Shown here in pieces: positions 35,671-44,426 of a DNA stretch of 64,000 nucleotides. The notes beneath the pieces are model-generated. The model was not told the DNA's origin. It did not search any database and worked only from the letters and a program-made list of their open reading frames with translations. The stretch comes from Faucicola osloensis_C (GTDB lineage: Bacteria; Pseudomonadota; Gammaproteobacteria; Pseudomonadales; Moraxellaceae), in the NCBI GenBank assembly GCA_019353055.1, contig JABAHL010000002.1, positions 248,001-312,000 on the forward strand, in the 5' to 3' direction. Within the stretch, counting starts at the first letter, position 1; every line of letters begins with the position of its first letter. Made by a program: the position numbers and the translations under genes.

Positions 35671-36885
35671 ATGCCAGTTGGCAATGTCGAACTTGTAAAA
35701 TTAAACCCAGTGAAAGGGATAAAAATTGGTATCACCGAAGCCCACGTGCGCTATGCCGGGCGCAAAGACTTAACGGTTTTTGACATCATAGCGGGCGCAA
35801 ATACCGCGGTTGTCACCACGCAAAACCAATTTTGTGCCGCCCCTGTGCAGTTGCTGCGAGAATTTATCGGCAAAGACAGTCCCCGTTATTTGATTGTCAA
35901 CACGGGCAACGCCAATGCTGCAACGGGTGAAGACGGTAAACAGCGTGCCAAAACAACGTGTGTGGCATTGGCAGAAAAAACCGGTGTCGCAGCCGAGCAA
36001 GTATTGCCTTACTCCACCGGGGTGATTGGAGAAACCTTGCCAGCGGATAAAATCATCGCGGGGTTAGACAGTGCCTTAGCCAATTTAACCGAAGATAATT
36101 GGCTTGGCGCCGCTCACAGCATCATGACCACCGATACCACCCCAAAAGGGCATAGCGAACAAGTCACGATTGATGCCATCACCTATACCGTGACAGGTAT
36201 CTCAAAAGGGGCGGGCATGATTCGCCCCAATATGGCGACCATGCTTGGCTTTGTGGCAACCGATGCCAACATTGAAAAATCGTTGCTACAAAATATCTTG
36301 ACCGACACGGTGAATAAGTCATTTAACCGAATCACGGTGGATGGCGATACCTCGACCAATGACTGCTGTACGTTGATTGCCACAGGACAAGTTGGGGAGG
36401 TGATTGATAGCAAAAATCACCCGCATTATCAAGCGATTTATGAGGCAATTAACAATGTGATGATTCGAATCGCTCAGTTGATTGTACGTGATGGTGAAGG
36501 GGCAACCAAATTTATCACGGTCAAAGTGACAGGCGGTGAAACCTCTGAAGAATGTGCTAAAATCGCGTATGAAGTGGCGCATTCACCGCTGGTAAAAACC
36601 GCATTTTTTGCCAGCGACCCAAATTGGGGGCGTATTTTGGCAGCGGTAGGCAAAGCGGGCGTGATGCTCGACCAGTCAAAAGTGGCGGTATCACTCGACG
36701 ATGTGCGTATCTGCGAGCGTGGCGGCTTGGCACACGACTATACCGAGGCGCGTGGCAGCGAGGTAATGAAGCGTCCTGAAATTACCATTCATATTGAACT
36801 GGGTCGCGGACAGGCGAGTGATACCGTCTATACCTGTGATTTATCATACGAGTATGTCAAAATCAACGCCGATTATCGTTCTTAA
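35671..36885 (+). CDS. argJ: Bifunctional ornithine acetyltransferase/N-acetylglutamate synthase ArgJ
   Basis: Arginine biosynthesis enzyme that recycles the acetyl group from N-acetylornithine to glutamate. The self-cleavage site KGAGMIRPNMATMLGF places the new N-terminal nucleophile at Thr190. Other conserved blocks: NTGNANAATG, PYSTGVIGE, DGDTSTNDCC and NWGRILAAVGKAG. 404 aa, full length. AAGGAGCG lies before the ATG. Whether it is bifunctional or only a transacetylase cannot be seen here. Confidence 0.95.
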   Translation: MPVGNVELVKLNPVKGIKIGITEAHVRYAGRKDLTVFDIIAGANTAVVTTQNQFCAAPVQLLREFIGKDSPRYLIVNTGNANAATGEDGKQRAKTTCVALAEKTGVAAEQVLPYSTGVIGETLPADKIIAGLDSALANLTEDNWLGAAHSIMTTDTTPKGHSEQVTIDAITYTVTGISKGAGMIRPNMATMLGFVATDANIEKSLLQNILTDTVNKSFNRITVDGDTSTNDCCTLIATGQVGEVIDSKNHPHYQAIYEAINNVMIRIAQLIVRDGEGATKFITVKVTGGETSEECAKIAYEVAHSPLVKTAFFASDPNWGRILAAVGKAGVMLDQSKVAVSLDDVRICERGGLAHDYTEARGSEVMKRPEITIHIELGRGQASDTVYTCDLSYEYVKINADYRS

Positions 36886-36916
36886 AGTCAATGTTAAAGT
36901 CAATTAAAGGTAACGA

Positions 36917-37081
36917 ATGAAAAAACTAACCACCGTGCTTTTTGTGCTGACCACCGCTGTTATCTTACAAGGGTGTGTGCATAAAGCTGTCACTGTCCCT
37001 GTTAAAGTTGCCTATAAAACCACCAAAGGGGCTGTCAAAGGCACGGTAGCCGTCACTAAAGCGGTGATACCAGGCGGCTAA
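36917..37081 (+). CDS. 54-aa small lipoprotein
   Basis: A complete 55-codon gene. MKKLTTVLFVLTTAVILQGC is a lipoprotein signal peptide with lipobox LQGC. The mature peptide of about 35 residues has repeated basic Val/Lys/Thr segments (VPVKVAYKTTKGAVKGTVAV). It resembles small lipoproteins that I recall from Acinetobacter genomes (NF038104-like); function unknown. AAAGG lies seven bases before the ATG. It starts 32 nt after argJ and faces the SpoU methyltransferase gene. Confidence 0.8.
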   Translation: MKKLTTVLFVLTTAVILQGCVHKAVTVPVKVAYKTTKGAVKGTVAVTKAVIPGG

Positions 37082-37100
37082 TACCAGACGATAATGACGA

Positions 37101-37130
37101 CAAAAAAGACTAAACACAGGCTGTTTAGTC
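37101..37130 (-). terminator. Terminator of the fbp/methyltransferase operon
   Basis: The 9-bp stem GACTAAACA/TGTTTAGTC has a 5-nt loop. Read on the minus strand it is followed by TTTTTTG, so it ends transcripts coming from the methyltransferase gene. On the plus strand there is no T-run. Confidence 0.75.
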
Positions 37131-37158
37131 ATTTATGTCCCACTCATTCATTGATAGC

Positions 37159-37184
37159 ATTTATGGCAATTATTTATGGCAATC
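37159..37184. repeat. 13-bp near-perfect tandem duplication at the methyltransferase stop
   Basis: ATTTATGGCAATT (37159-37171) is followed by ATTTATGGCAATC (37172-37184), which runs into the minus-strand stop codon of the methyltransferase gene. Confidence 0.85.
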
Positions 37185-37959
37185 ATGCGTAGCGTCTTTG
37201 CCGTAACATTTCATACAGACACAGTGACCCTGCTATCGCCACGTTTAGGCTTTCTTGACCATTGGGCTGCGGTAGGGCAATCGGGGCAGATTGACTAAGT
37301 AACCTCTCATCGACGCCTTGTCCTTCATGTCCCATAATCAAGGCTAACGGTTGTCTCAAATCGGTCTGATAAATAATATGATCGGTATGTGAGCTCGTGG
37401 CAAACATCGGCACTTTGACCTTCATCAAAATCTCATCTACGCTGATGCCTTCAAAAATCGTTAAACTAAAATTTGCCCCCATGCCCGCTCGCAAGGTTTT
37501 GGGCGACCAAGCCGATGCTGTGCCCATCGTACAGACAATGGTTTTAATTCCTACGGCGGATGCGGTGCGTAACAGTGTGCCTAGATTGCCATTATCCTGC
37601 ACGCCATTGATAATTAAGCAATCGCTAGTGATGGGCTGATTAAAGTCTAAATGCGGCATGTCAATCATCGCCATGATGGGCAAGCTCTCGCCCAGCGTGC
37701 GAATCTCTTTATACAGATTATCGCTAATCGTTAACGTTTTAACATTTTCAAGTCGGTTTAATAAGGCATTGATTTCGTCATTATGCAAACCGCTTTCGCT
37801 GACAATCACGGTATCGGGCGTGAGATTGGCGTTGAGGTGCGCTTCAAGCAAATGCGTGCCTTCTATCACGGTTTTGCCCAGTTTTTTACGCTGGCGCGAC
37901 GCAGTGAGAAGGGCATGAGCAGTTTTGATGGTTGGGTTGTCTTTTGAAGTGATGAGCAT
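37183..37959 (-). CDS. TrmH/SpoU family RNA 2'-O-methyltransferase
   Basis: Knotted SPOUT methyltransferase that modifies rRNA or tRNA; the exact target is unknown. The N-terminal substrate-binding domain has RQRKKLGKTVIEGTHLL. The catalytic domain shows motif 1 (NGVQDNGNLGTLLRTASAVG), motif 2 (PLALIMGHEGQGVDERLL) and motif 3 (IALPQPNGQESLNVAIAGSL). 258 aa. Its start codon overlaps the stop codon of fbp by one base (TAATG), pointing to translational coupling. Confidence 0.88.
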   Translation of the reverse strand: MLITSKDNPTIKTAHALLTASRQRKKLGKTVIEGTHLLEAHLNANLTPDTVIVSESGLHNDEINALLNRLENVKTLTISDNLYKEIRTLGESLPIMAMIDMPHLDFNQPITSDCLIINGVQDNGNLGTLLRTASAVGIKTIVCTMGTASAWSPKTLRAGMGANFSLTIFEGISVDEILMKVKVPMFATSSHTDHIIYQTDLRQPLALIMGHEGQGVDERLLSQSAPIALPQPNGQESLNVAIAGSLCLYEMLRQRRYA

Positions 37960-38936
37960 TATTTGACTTCTTCATGTAATTTTTTCACATATTCAACTTC
38001 GTTTTTTGCCCCCAGTACCACAGGCACCCGCTGGTGGATACTGGTCGGCTCGATATCCAAAATACGATTGACTGCATCGGTACTCAAACCACCTGCTTGT
38101 TCAATCAGCAAGCTCATCGGATTGGCTTCATACATCAGACGCAGTTTACCCGGTTTATCAGGGTGTTTGGTGTCAAATGGATAGCTAAAAATCCCCCCAC
38201 GGCACAAAATACGGTGAATATCGCCCACCATCGCCGCCACCCAGCGCATATTAAAGTCTTTACCACGCACGCCAGTTTTACCCGCCGTAAACTCGTCAAT
38301 ATAACGCTGCATCGGTGGCAACCAATAGCGATAGTTGGAGGCGTTAATCGCATACTCTTTGGTATCTGCGCTGATTTGCACTTGGTCTTTGATTTGCACA
38401 AACGCTTTGGTGTCTGGGTCAAGACTAAACATGGCGACACCATTACCAAGCGTGATTGACATCACAGTTGAGGTGCCATACAAAATATAACCCGATGCCA
38501 ACTGCGCCGTCCCTTTTTGCAAAAAGTCCTCATCCGTCGCAGTTTGACCTTGGTTGTTGTAGGGTAGAATCGAGAAAATTGTACCGACTGCCATATTAAT
38601 ATCGATATTAGATGAGCCATCAAGCGGGTCAAACAGTACCAACACGTCGCCATGTTGATTGGCGGGGGTGGCGTTATCTAATTCTTCAGAAGCCACACCC
38701 GCGCAATGCGGATTGCTGCTCAAGGCGTCTAATAACAAATCATTGGCAATGACATCGAGTTTTTTTTGCTCTTCGCCCTGCACGTTTTGGTTACCCGCTT
38801 CGCCCAAAATATCTGCGAGCGCGCCGCGTTTGAGCAAGTCGCTGATTTGAATGCCGACTTTGGTAATGGTGGTAATGATGTCGGCAACGGCAGGTTGGGC
38901 GTTTTGCGCGGCAAGATAAGTTTCAAGATTTGACAT
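37959..38936 (-). CDS. fbp: Class I fructose-1,6-bisphosphatase
   Basis: Gluconeogenic phosphatase, cytosolic. The metal-binding motif LFDPLDGSSNIDINMAVGT and upstream GVASEELDN are diagnostic of class I. Later blocks include GVRGKDFNMRWVAAMVGDIHR and ILCRGGIFSYPFD. 325 aa from the ATG at 38934-38936, which has AAGG seven bases upstream; an extra 11 codons of open frame upstream lack support. It leads the operon with the SpoU methyltransferase and is divergent from pyrB. Confidence 0.95.
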   Translation of the reverse strand: MSNLETYLAAQNAQPAVADIITTITKVGIQISDLLKRGALADILGEAGNQNVQGEEQKKLDVIANDLLLDALSSNPHCAGVASEELDNATPANQHGDVLVLFDPLDGSSNIDINMAVGTIFSILPYNNQGQTATDEDFLQKGTAQLASGYILYGTSTVMSITLGNGVAMFSLDPDTKAFVQIKDQVQISADTKEYAINASNYRYWLPPMQRYIDEFTAGKTGVRGKDFNMRWVAAMVGDIHRILCRGGIFSYPFDTKHPDKPGKLRLMYEANPMSLLIEQAGGLSTDAVNRILDIEPTSIHQRVPVVLGAKNEVEYVKKLHEEVK

Positions 38937-39168
38937 AGTAGACCTTATTATAAAATTATAAATTAACAACCTAAGCCAATCACATACGATTAAGCAGGGT
39001 GAATTTAGACCTCATGAATTGAAAAAAATATAGACAATTTGCCGCAAATTGTAGCACTTTTTGACCCGTCGTATCAGCGATAATCGCAAAATATTGGCGT
39101 ATTTATTCCAGCCGATTTACGGTAAAATAGGCAAAATTTATACAAATAACAACAAATCTAGGTGGCTG

Positions 39169-40215
39169 ATGAATATTTTAAACACCCAAACCCTATCTAA
39201 TGAAGCGCTACAGAGCAAGCTTGATCAGGCGATGGCAAAGCCGGAACTGACCGCAGCAGGTGACTTGCGGCATTTTATCGGCGTAGAAGGGTTATCCAAA
39301 ACCCAGCTGATGGCCATCATCGAAAAAGCCAATGGTTACTTAACTGACAATGCCGGTCGCCCCAACAGCATTCGCAATAGTGATGAGCTTGAAGGCTGTA
39401 CTGTGATGAATTTGTTCTTTGAAAACTCTACCCGTACGCGCACCACCTTTGATGTGGCTGCCAAACGTCTTGGCGCCAGTGTCATCAGTATCGATATTGC
39501 CAAATCCAGCACCCAAAAAGGCGAAAGCTTACGGGATACGCTGTGGAATCTTGAAGCCATGACAGCGGATATCTTTGTGGTGCGTCATTCATCGAGTGGG
39601 GCTGCGCATTTTATGGCAACCGAAGTCACCCCAAATATTGCCATCATCAACGGTGGTGACGGCTGGCACGCGCATCCGACCCAAGCCATGCTCGATATGC
39701 TCACGATTTATCGTGAAGCGCCAAGACCGTTTGAGGAATTAACGGTAGCGATTATCGGCGATATCAAGCATAGCCGCGTTGCCCGTTCAGACATTGCAGC
39801 GCTCAAAACCTTGGGGGTTAAAGAAATTCGCGTCGTGGCGCCCAAGACATTACTACCAAAAGGCATTGAGCGTTATGGTGTCAGTGTCTATAACGATTTG
39901 GACGCGGCGGTGGTTGACTGTGATGTCATCATTGGTCTACGTATTCAAAATGAGCGTATTGGCTCACCGTTGTTGCCATCGACATCCGAGTATTTTAAAG
40001 CGTATGGCATCACCACCGAACGCCTTGCCCTTGCCAAACCTGACGCGCTTGTCATGCACCCAGGACCGATGAATCGCGGCGTTGAAATCTCATCAACTGT
40101 TGCCGATGGTGAGCAATCGGTGATTTTAAAACAAGTCAATAACGGCATTGCGGTACGTATGGCAGTGTTGGCACTGGCCATGCAAGGGCAACGTGCCGCA
40201 CGCAGCGCATCTTAA
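39169..40215 (+). CDS. pyrB: Aspartate carbamoyltransferase catalytic subunit
   Basis: Second step of pyrimidine synthesis. The carbamoyl-phosphate loop FFENSTRTRTTFDVAAKRLG is at about residues 80-100. Further motifs are the active-site WHAHPTQAMLDMLTI, GDIKHSRVARSDI and MHPGPMNRGVEI. 348 aa. The ATG at 39169 is preceded by TAGGTGG; the open frame reaches 39061, but the extra N-terminus does not look like the family. It is followed by the inactive dihydroorotase gene, the Pseudomonas-type arrangement in which both proteins form a dodecameric complex. No PyrI is present. Confidence 0.95.
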   Translation: MNILNTQTLSNEALQSKLDQAMAKPELTAAGDLRHFIGVEGLSKTQLMAIIEKANGYLTDNAGRPNSIRNSDELEGCTVMNLFFENSTRTRTTFDVAAKRLGASVISIDIAKSSTQKGESLRDTLWNLEAMTADIFVVRHSSSGAAHFMATEVTPNIAIINGGDGWHAHPTQAMLDMLTIYREAPRPFEELTVAIIGDIKHSRVARSDIAALKTLGVKEIRVVAPKTLLPKGIERYGVSVYNDLDAAVVDCDVIIGLRIQNERIGSPLLPSTSEYFKAYGITTERLALAKPDALVMHPGPMNRGVEISSTVADGEQSVILKQVNNGIAVRMAVLALAMQGQRAARSAS

Positions 40216-40234
40216 ATTTAGCGAAAAAAATGAC

Positions 40235-40264
40235 AAAGTAGGCAAAACCAAAGTAGGCAAAACC
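40235..40264. repeat. 15-bp perfect tandem duplication covering the pyrC' ribosome-binding region
   Basis: AAAGTAGGCAAAACC is repeated head to tail (40235-40249, 40250-40264), and the second copy ends directly at the pyrC' ATG. Each copy carries the AGG that serves as the ribosome-binding core. Confidence 0.92.
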
Positions 40265-41434
40265 ATGACGCTTCAAAATTTTTTACCTGCCAATTGGCAA
40301 TTTGATACCATGCAGCTTAACTCTATCGATACCGATGGCAAATGGCTATTACCGCCGCTGGTGGATTTATGTGCGCGTTTGCGTGAACCTGGGCACCAGT
40401 CGCATGGCACACTAAAATCGGAAGGCGCCGCGGCTCGAAAAAACGGTTTTTTGCATGTGGTTATACCACCTGATACCAATCCCGTGCTTGAGAACGGCTC
40501 ATTACTAGCAGGCTTGCGAGAGCGGGCTTATCAAGATGGCGGCATCTACCTGCATGTGTTAGGGGCGATGACCGCAGGTCTTGAAGGTGAAAAACCTGCC
40601 AATATGCTTGGGCTGAAGCAAGGTGGCATCATCGGGGTCAGCAATGCTCGCCGCAAATTCGCCAATGATGACGTACTACTGCAAGCCCTTGATTATGCGG
40701 CGACTTATGACATCAAAGTGTTTTTTTACCCTGATGAACCCAGTCTATCCAAAAACGGTGTCGCCCATGATGGCTATATCGCATCTTATCATGGCTTGGC
40801 AGGAATTCCTTGGATTGCTGAAACCGTGGCGTTATCCAAGCAGCTGTTGATTGTCGAAGAAACAGGCGTATCGGCACATTTTGGTCAGCTGACCACCAAA
40901 TCATCGATTGATTTGATTCGCTGGGCGAAACAAAGAGGCTTGCCTGTGACCTGTGATGTGGCGATGCACCAATTACATTTGACCGATGATGCGTTGATTG
41001 GTTTTAATGCCTTGGCGTATGTGTTGCCGCCCCTGCGTTCCAATACAGACAAAAAAGCGCTGCAAGAAGGCTTGCAAGATGGCACTATCGATGCGATTTG
41101 TAGCCACCATGAGCCCTTGGCAAAAACCGCCAAACAAGCGCCATTTGCGGAGTGTAAACCCGGCATTAGCAACTTTGATACTTTTATGGGGCTTGCTTGT
41201 CAATTGGTCAAAGAAGGTGTTTTGACCCCAGCGCAGCTGGTAGAAAAAATCGCACTCAACCCTGCCAAAATCGCTGGCATTGAAGCAAGCTATCATCAAA
41301 CGGGCGGCGCGGTGCTGGTTGACCCCAGGCTGACTTGGACGGTGACTAAAGACTCGATGATGTCACAAGGCAAAAATACGCCATTTATCAATAGCGAGCT
41401 GACAGGGAAGGTTGAACAGGTTTTCTTTAAGTAA
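40265..41434 (+). CDS. Dihydroorotase-like protein PyrC' (catalytically inactive type)
   Basis: Amidohydrolase-fold partner of aspartate carbamoyltransferase. Active dihydroorotases have a His-x-His metal motif in VDxHxHxREPG. Here the segment reads PLVDLCARLREPGHQS, so both histidines are lost, as in Pseudomonas PyrC'. Other family features remain: GVSNARRKFANDDV region, VTCDVAMHQLHLTDD and AICSHHEPLAKTAKQAPFAE. 389 aa. Its role is probably structural, stabilising PyrB. The start ATG at 40265 follows a duplicated AGG segment; the reading frame overlaps pyrB upstream without support. Confidence 0.88.
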   Translation: MTLQNFLPANWQFDTMQLNSIDTDGKWLLPPLVDLCARLREPGHQSHGTLKSEGAAARKNGFLHVVIPPDTNPVLENGSLLAGLRERAYQDGGIYLHVLGAMTAGLEGEKPANMLGLKQGGIIGVSNARRKFANDDVLLQALDYAATYDIKVFFYPDEPSLSKNGVAHDGYIASYHGLAGIPWIAETVALSKQLLIVEETGVSAHFGQLTTKSSIDLIRWAKQRGLPVTCDVAMHQLHLTDDALIGFNALAYVLPPLRSNTDKKALQEGLQDGTIDAICSHHEPLAKTAKQAPFAECKPGISNFDTFMGLACQLVKEGVLTPAQLVEKIALNPAKIAGIEASYHQTGGAVLVDPRLTWTVTKDSMMSQGKNTPFINSELTGKVEQVFFK

Positions 41435-41480
41435 TTTTTAAGCCTAGTTTTTTATAATAGGTTAAATAGTTAATAGCAAT

Positions 41481-41511
41481 AAAAAAGGGTGAAAATGGCT
41501 CACCCTTTTTT
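41481..41511. terminator. Bidirectional terminator between pyrC' and the YihY-family gene
   Basis: AAAAAAGGGTGA pairs perfectly with TCACCCTTTTTT around a 7-nt loop. It serves the converging pyrC' and YihY-family genes. Confidence 0.85.
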
Positions 41512-41516
41512 ATTAA

Positions 41517-43547
41517 TCATGCTGCATCTGGTTTATCATCATCCGTGATAACCCTTGGGTCTTTTGCTTCAGAATGCTGTTTGATTTTTTTAGCAATAAA
41601 ATTAAACGGATTATAAGGACTATTTAATACAGCAGCAGGAACAATCTGACGAATTTTAGCCATCACCGCCGTATTATCACCTTTCGCTTTGTCATCATCT
41701 ACTAGGATTTTTGATTGGGCTGTTTGGGTGGTAGTAATTTCATTGCTAAAACTCGTGTCGTCTAGATTACTGATATCCCAACGCATATTGTCAAAATTAT
41801 TGGCATTCAAATAATTATCAATCGCAAATTTATGCTCATCTGCCACATTGCCATGTTGTGCGGATGAGGGCGTCGCTTTATTTTCGCTATGACGGTCGTA
41901 TTCACTGTTACTTTCTTCAAGCGTTTTTAGCGGATGTTTACCATCTAACCCCTTATCATTTGACAAGTGTTTCTGATTATCATGAGCTTGCTTAGTAGCT
42001 GATAATTCATCCGATAACTCATCTTTATTTAACGCATTAAAATCACGCGGCTGGCTCGATAAGCTACCTTGACCTTTAAAATCAAGCGTCCCATCAAAGC
42101 CAGTCGCTTGCTCGGCGTCAGTTTCTTTGATGCGTTTATCTTCATTGACCACGTCACTGACTTGACCACCTGATAGACCTGAGCCTTCACGTTGACCGGC
42201 TAGTTTGTTGCCTTTACCTTTACCTTTATCTTTATCTTTATCTTTTTTTCCTGTATCTGGCTCGATGTCTTCAGCATTTGGGGTCTGACGCGGTGCGATA
42301 CTATCAAAAATACTTGCCATCGATATATCAAAATTATATTTGAGCATGGCTTCACCACGGGCCAAGGTATTAATCCATTGCACAGTCCAAGGCGCGTTAT
42401 TTTTAAGTTTTCGCAAATCCTTTTCATGCGGCAAAGGATAGGGCATATTTTGATAAAAATCCCAAAAACTATAATCATCAAGCGAGCGTTTAAGGACATA
42501 TTTATCTTTGTCACTGGTGGTGATGAGATTGTTATCTTGTAAAAAACTAATATAAGTGTACCAATTTGGCATCTCTTGGCGACCTAGCACATCACGCAGA
42601 CCGGCTTCGGTGACGACATTGCCTTTTTTATGCTCACGGTACAACACGTTTAGCATATCCATCAAGCTAAACAAAGGATGGCGGGGAAAGATTTCTTTGG
42701 TCTCAAAAATGGTCAAACAGTAGCTGATTTGCACCCCAAGCAGAATAACATTCCAAGAAATATAAATCCAAAGTAAGAACAACGGCAAAATCGCAAACGC
42801 CCCATACACCGCTTTATAACTGGTAAAGTTGTCGACAATTGCGCCAAAGGTGAGTTTTAAGATTTCAAAGATAATCCCAACCACAACACCAGCAATCAGC
42901 GCATGTTTAAAACGCACTTGGCAGCGAGGTACAAACCAATACATGGTCACCAACCCCATCAGTACAATCGCAATGGAGCCGAATTGCACCCAAATTGCCC
43001 AGTCAATCCCATAACCGCCAATTTTTTGATTTAAAAAACTTAAGCTTTGCACGGTACTTGAAATAATCATGACGATGGCAAGCACAATAGGCAACAGGGT
43101 AATAATCACCCAGTAACGCACCAGATTGAGCCAGCTGGTCTCTTTTTTTTCAACCCGCCAAATTTGGTTAAACGCGGTTTCAATCGTCATTAAAGTGGAA
43201 ATGGTGGTAAAAAACAAAATACCCACACCGATGATGGTTAAGTTCGATGAGTTACTGGTAAATTGGTTAAGATACTTGGTGACCTGTAATCCGGTACTGG
43301 GCAAAATATTGCTAAATATCAAGTTTTGAATCTGCTCACGCGCTTCTGCTAACTGCGGGATGGTGGACAGAATCACCACCAACAAGGTTAAAATCGGCAC
43401 AATAGACAGCAGCGTGGTATAAGTCAATAATGCAGCTTTTTGGCTACAATTATCATCGATAAAGTTTTTGATAAGGTACATCAAAAACTGCACCCATTTA
43501 TGTTTAAAAATGGATAATTTTTTTAGTTTGGCAATGAGTTCATTCAT
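41517..43547 (-). CDS. YihY/BrkB family inner-membrane protein with long hydrophilic tail
   Basis: Multi-pass membrane protein of the YihY (UPF0761) family; transport or envelope role unproven. Residues 1 to about 290 hold six membrane helices and the family motifs KAALLTYTTLLSIVPIL and YKAVYGAFAILPLFLLWIYI. A winged-helix-like region follows (about 300-400; VVTEAGLRDVLGRQEMP). The rest, about 270 residues, is a charged low-complexity tail containing KKDKDKDKGKGKGNK. E. coli YihY has 290 aa, so the tail is a large addition. No strong ribosome-binding site is seen before the ATG at 43545-43547. Confidence 0.88.
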   Translation of the reverse strand: MNELIAKLKKLSIFKHKWVQFLMYLIKNFIDDNCSQKAALLTYTTLLSIVPILTLLVVILSTIPQLAEAREQIQNLIFSNILPSTGLQVTKYLNQFTSNSSNLTIIGVGILFFTTISTLMTIETAFNQIWRVEKKETSWLNLVRYWVIITLLPIVLAIVMIISSTVQSLSFLNQKIGGYGIDWAIWVQFGSIAIVLMGLVTMYWFVPRCQVRFKHALIAGVVVGIIFEILKLTFGAIVDNFTSYKAVYGAFAILPLFLLWIYISWNVILLGVQISYCLTIFETKEIFPRHPLFSLMDMLNVLYREHKKGNVVTEAGLRDVLGRQEMPNWYTYISFLQDNNLITTSDKDKYVLKRSLDDYSFWDFYQNMPYPLPHEKDLRKLKNNAPWTVQWINTLARGEAMLKYNFDISMASIFDSIAPRQTPNAEDIEPDTGKKDKDKDKGKGKGNKLAGQREGSGLSGGQVSDVVNEDKRIKETDAEQATGFDGTLDFKGQGSLSSQPRDFNALNKDELSDELSATKQAHDNQKHLSNDKGLDGKHPLKTLEESNSEYDRHSENKATPSSAQHGNVADEHKFAIDNYLNANNFDNMRWDISNLDDTSFSNEITTTQTAQSKILVDDDKAKGDNTAVMAKIRQIVPAAVLNSPYNPFNFIAKKIKQHSEAKDPRVITDDDKPDAA
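42212..42250. repeat. Hexanucleotide microsatellite in the YihY-family gene
   Basis: TTTACC/TTTATC units are repeated about six times. The unit is a multiple of three, so gain or loss of units would lengthen or shorten the DK/GK run without shifting frame. Confidence 0.8.
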
Positions 43548-43719
43548 AGTAGTTCTTATTGATAAAAAATTTCAAAGTTTGACCATCAAATCGGCGAAAA
43601 AAGCAGTGATTGTATGGCAGTATGGTATCATATTCAAAAAAATTGTTTATTGAATTACTGTGAACAGTTTTGGTGTTTTGCAATTGTCAATCTGGCTAAT
43701 AGATTGCCTTGACCCTGCC

Positions 43720-43747
43720 ATCAAAATTCATTCATCAAAATTCATTC
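43720..43747. repeat. 14-bp perfect tandem duplication upstream of wrbA
   Basis: ATCAAAATTCATTC occurs twice head to tail (43720-43733, 43734-43747) in the 251-bp spacer between the YihY-family gene and wrbA. Confidence 0.9.
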
Positions 43748-43798
43748 ACCCAAACTAGCTTGACGTAACAATTACCAAAATTGATGTGAGAAAAAACC

Positions 43799-44404
43799 AT
43801 GAGTCAACCTTATATTTTAGTCTTGTACTATAGCCAAAATGGCTCAACCAAAGATTTGGCGTATCTGGTCGCACAAGGTATTGAAGACAGTGGTACGGGC
43901 ATAGCCGCTCGGATTCGCACGGTACCCAAGGTCAGTAGCGAGACTGAAAAAATCGCGCCAAGTATTCCTGATGAAGGTGATCTGTACGCCACCATGGATG
44001 ACTTAAAAAACTGTGTGGGACTGGCACTCGGTAGTCCCACCCATTTTGGCAATATGGCAGCATCGATGAAGTATTTTTGGGATAATAGCGTCACAATTTG
44101 GCTGGCGGGGGATTTGCAAAACAAACCGGCAGCTGTATTTACCAGTACGGGCACCATGCACGGTGGGCAGGAGACGACATTAACTAGCATGATGATGCCG
44201 CTACTGCATCATGGCATGGTAATTGTGGGGATTTCGTACAGTGAGCCTGCGCTCAATACCACGAGCCAAGGTGGCAGCCCGTATGGTGCAAGCCATGTCA
44301 GTGGCGCAAAGCATGACCATATCATGAGCGCGGACGAAAAAACATTAGCCATCGCCCAAGGTCAGCGTCTAGCCAAAATTGCCAAGGCATTACAAGCGTT
44401 ATGA
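43799..44404 (+). CDS. WrbA-like NAD(P)H:quinone oxidoreductase (flavodoxin fold)
   Basis: FMN protein predicted to reduce quinones by two electrons and limit redox cycling. The FMN phosphate loop is VLYYSQNGSTKDLA at the N-terminus. The flavin-binding segment GSPTHFGNMAASMKYFWD and TFTSTGTMHGGQETT-like loop are typical of the WrbA family. 201 aa, normal. GAGAAAAAACC lies before the ATG. Its last codons are duplicated just downstream, next to the DUF2069 gene. Confidence 0.86.
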   Translation: MSQPYILVLYYSQNGSTKDLAYLVAQGIEDSGTGIAARIRTVPKVSSETEKIAPSIPDEGDLYATMDDLKNCVGLALGSPTHFGNMAASMKYFWDNSVTIWLAGDLQNKPAAVFTSTGTMHGGQETTLTSMMMPLLHHGMVIVGISYSEPALNTTSQGGSPYGASHVSGAKHDHIMSADEKTLAIAQGQRLAKIAKALQAL

Positions 44405-44426
44405 GAAAACAAGCGTTATGAGAAAA
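44393..44426. repeat. 17-bp perfect tandem duplication at the wrbA-DUF2069 junction
   Basis: CAAGCGTTATGAGAAAA at 44393-44409 is followed at once by an identical copy at 44410-44426. Each copy contains ATGA, which is the wrbA stop in the first copy and the DUF2069 start in the second. Confidence 0.95.

Noticed and set aside
41517..43547. YihY-family gene as ribonuclease BN
   Set aside because: The old rbn/BrkB name for this family was a misassignment; the sequence shows a membrane protein and no nuclease motif.
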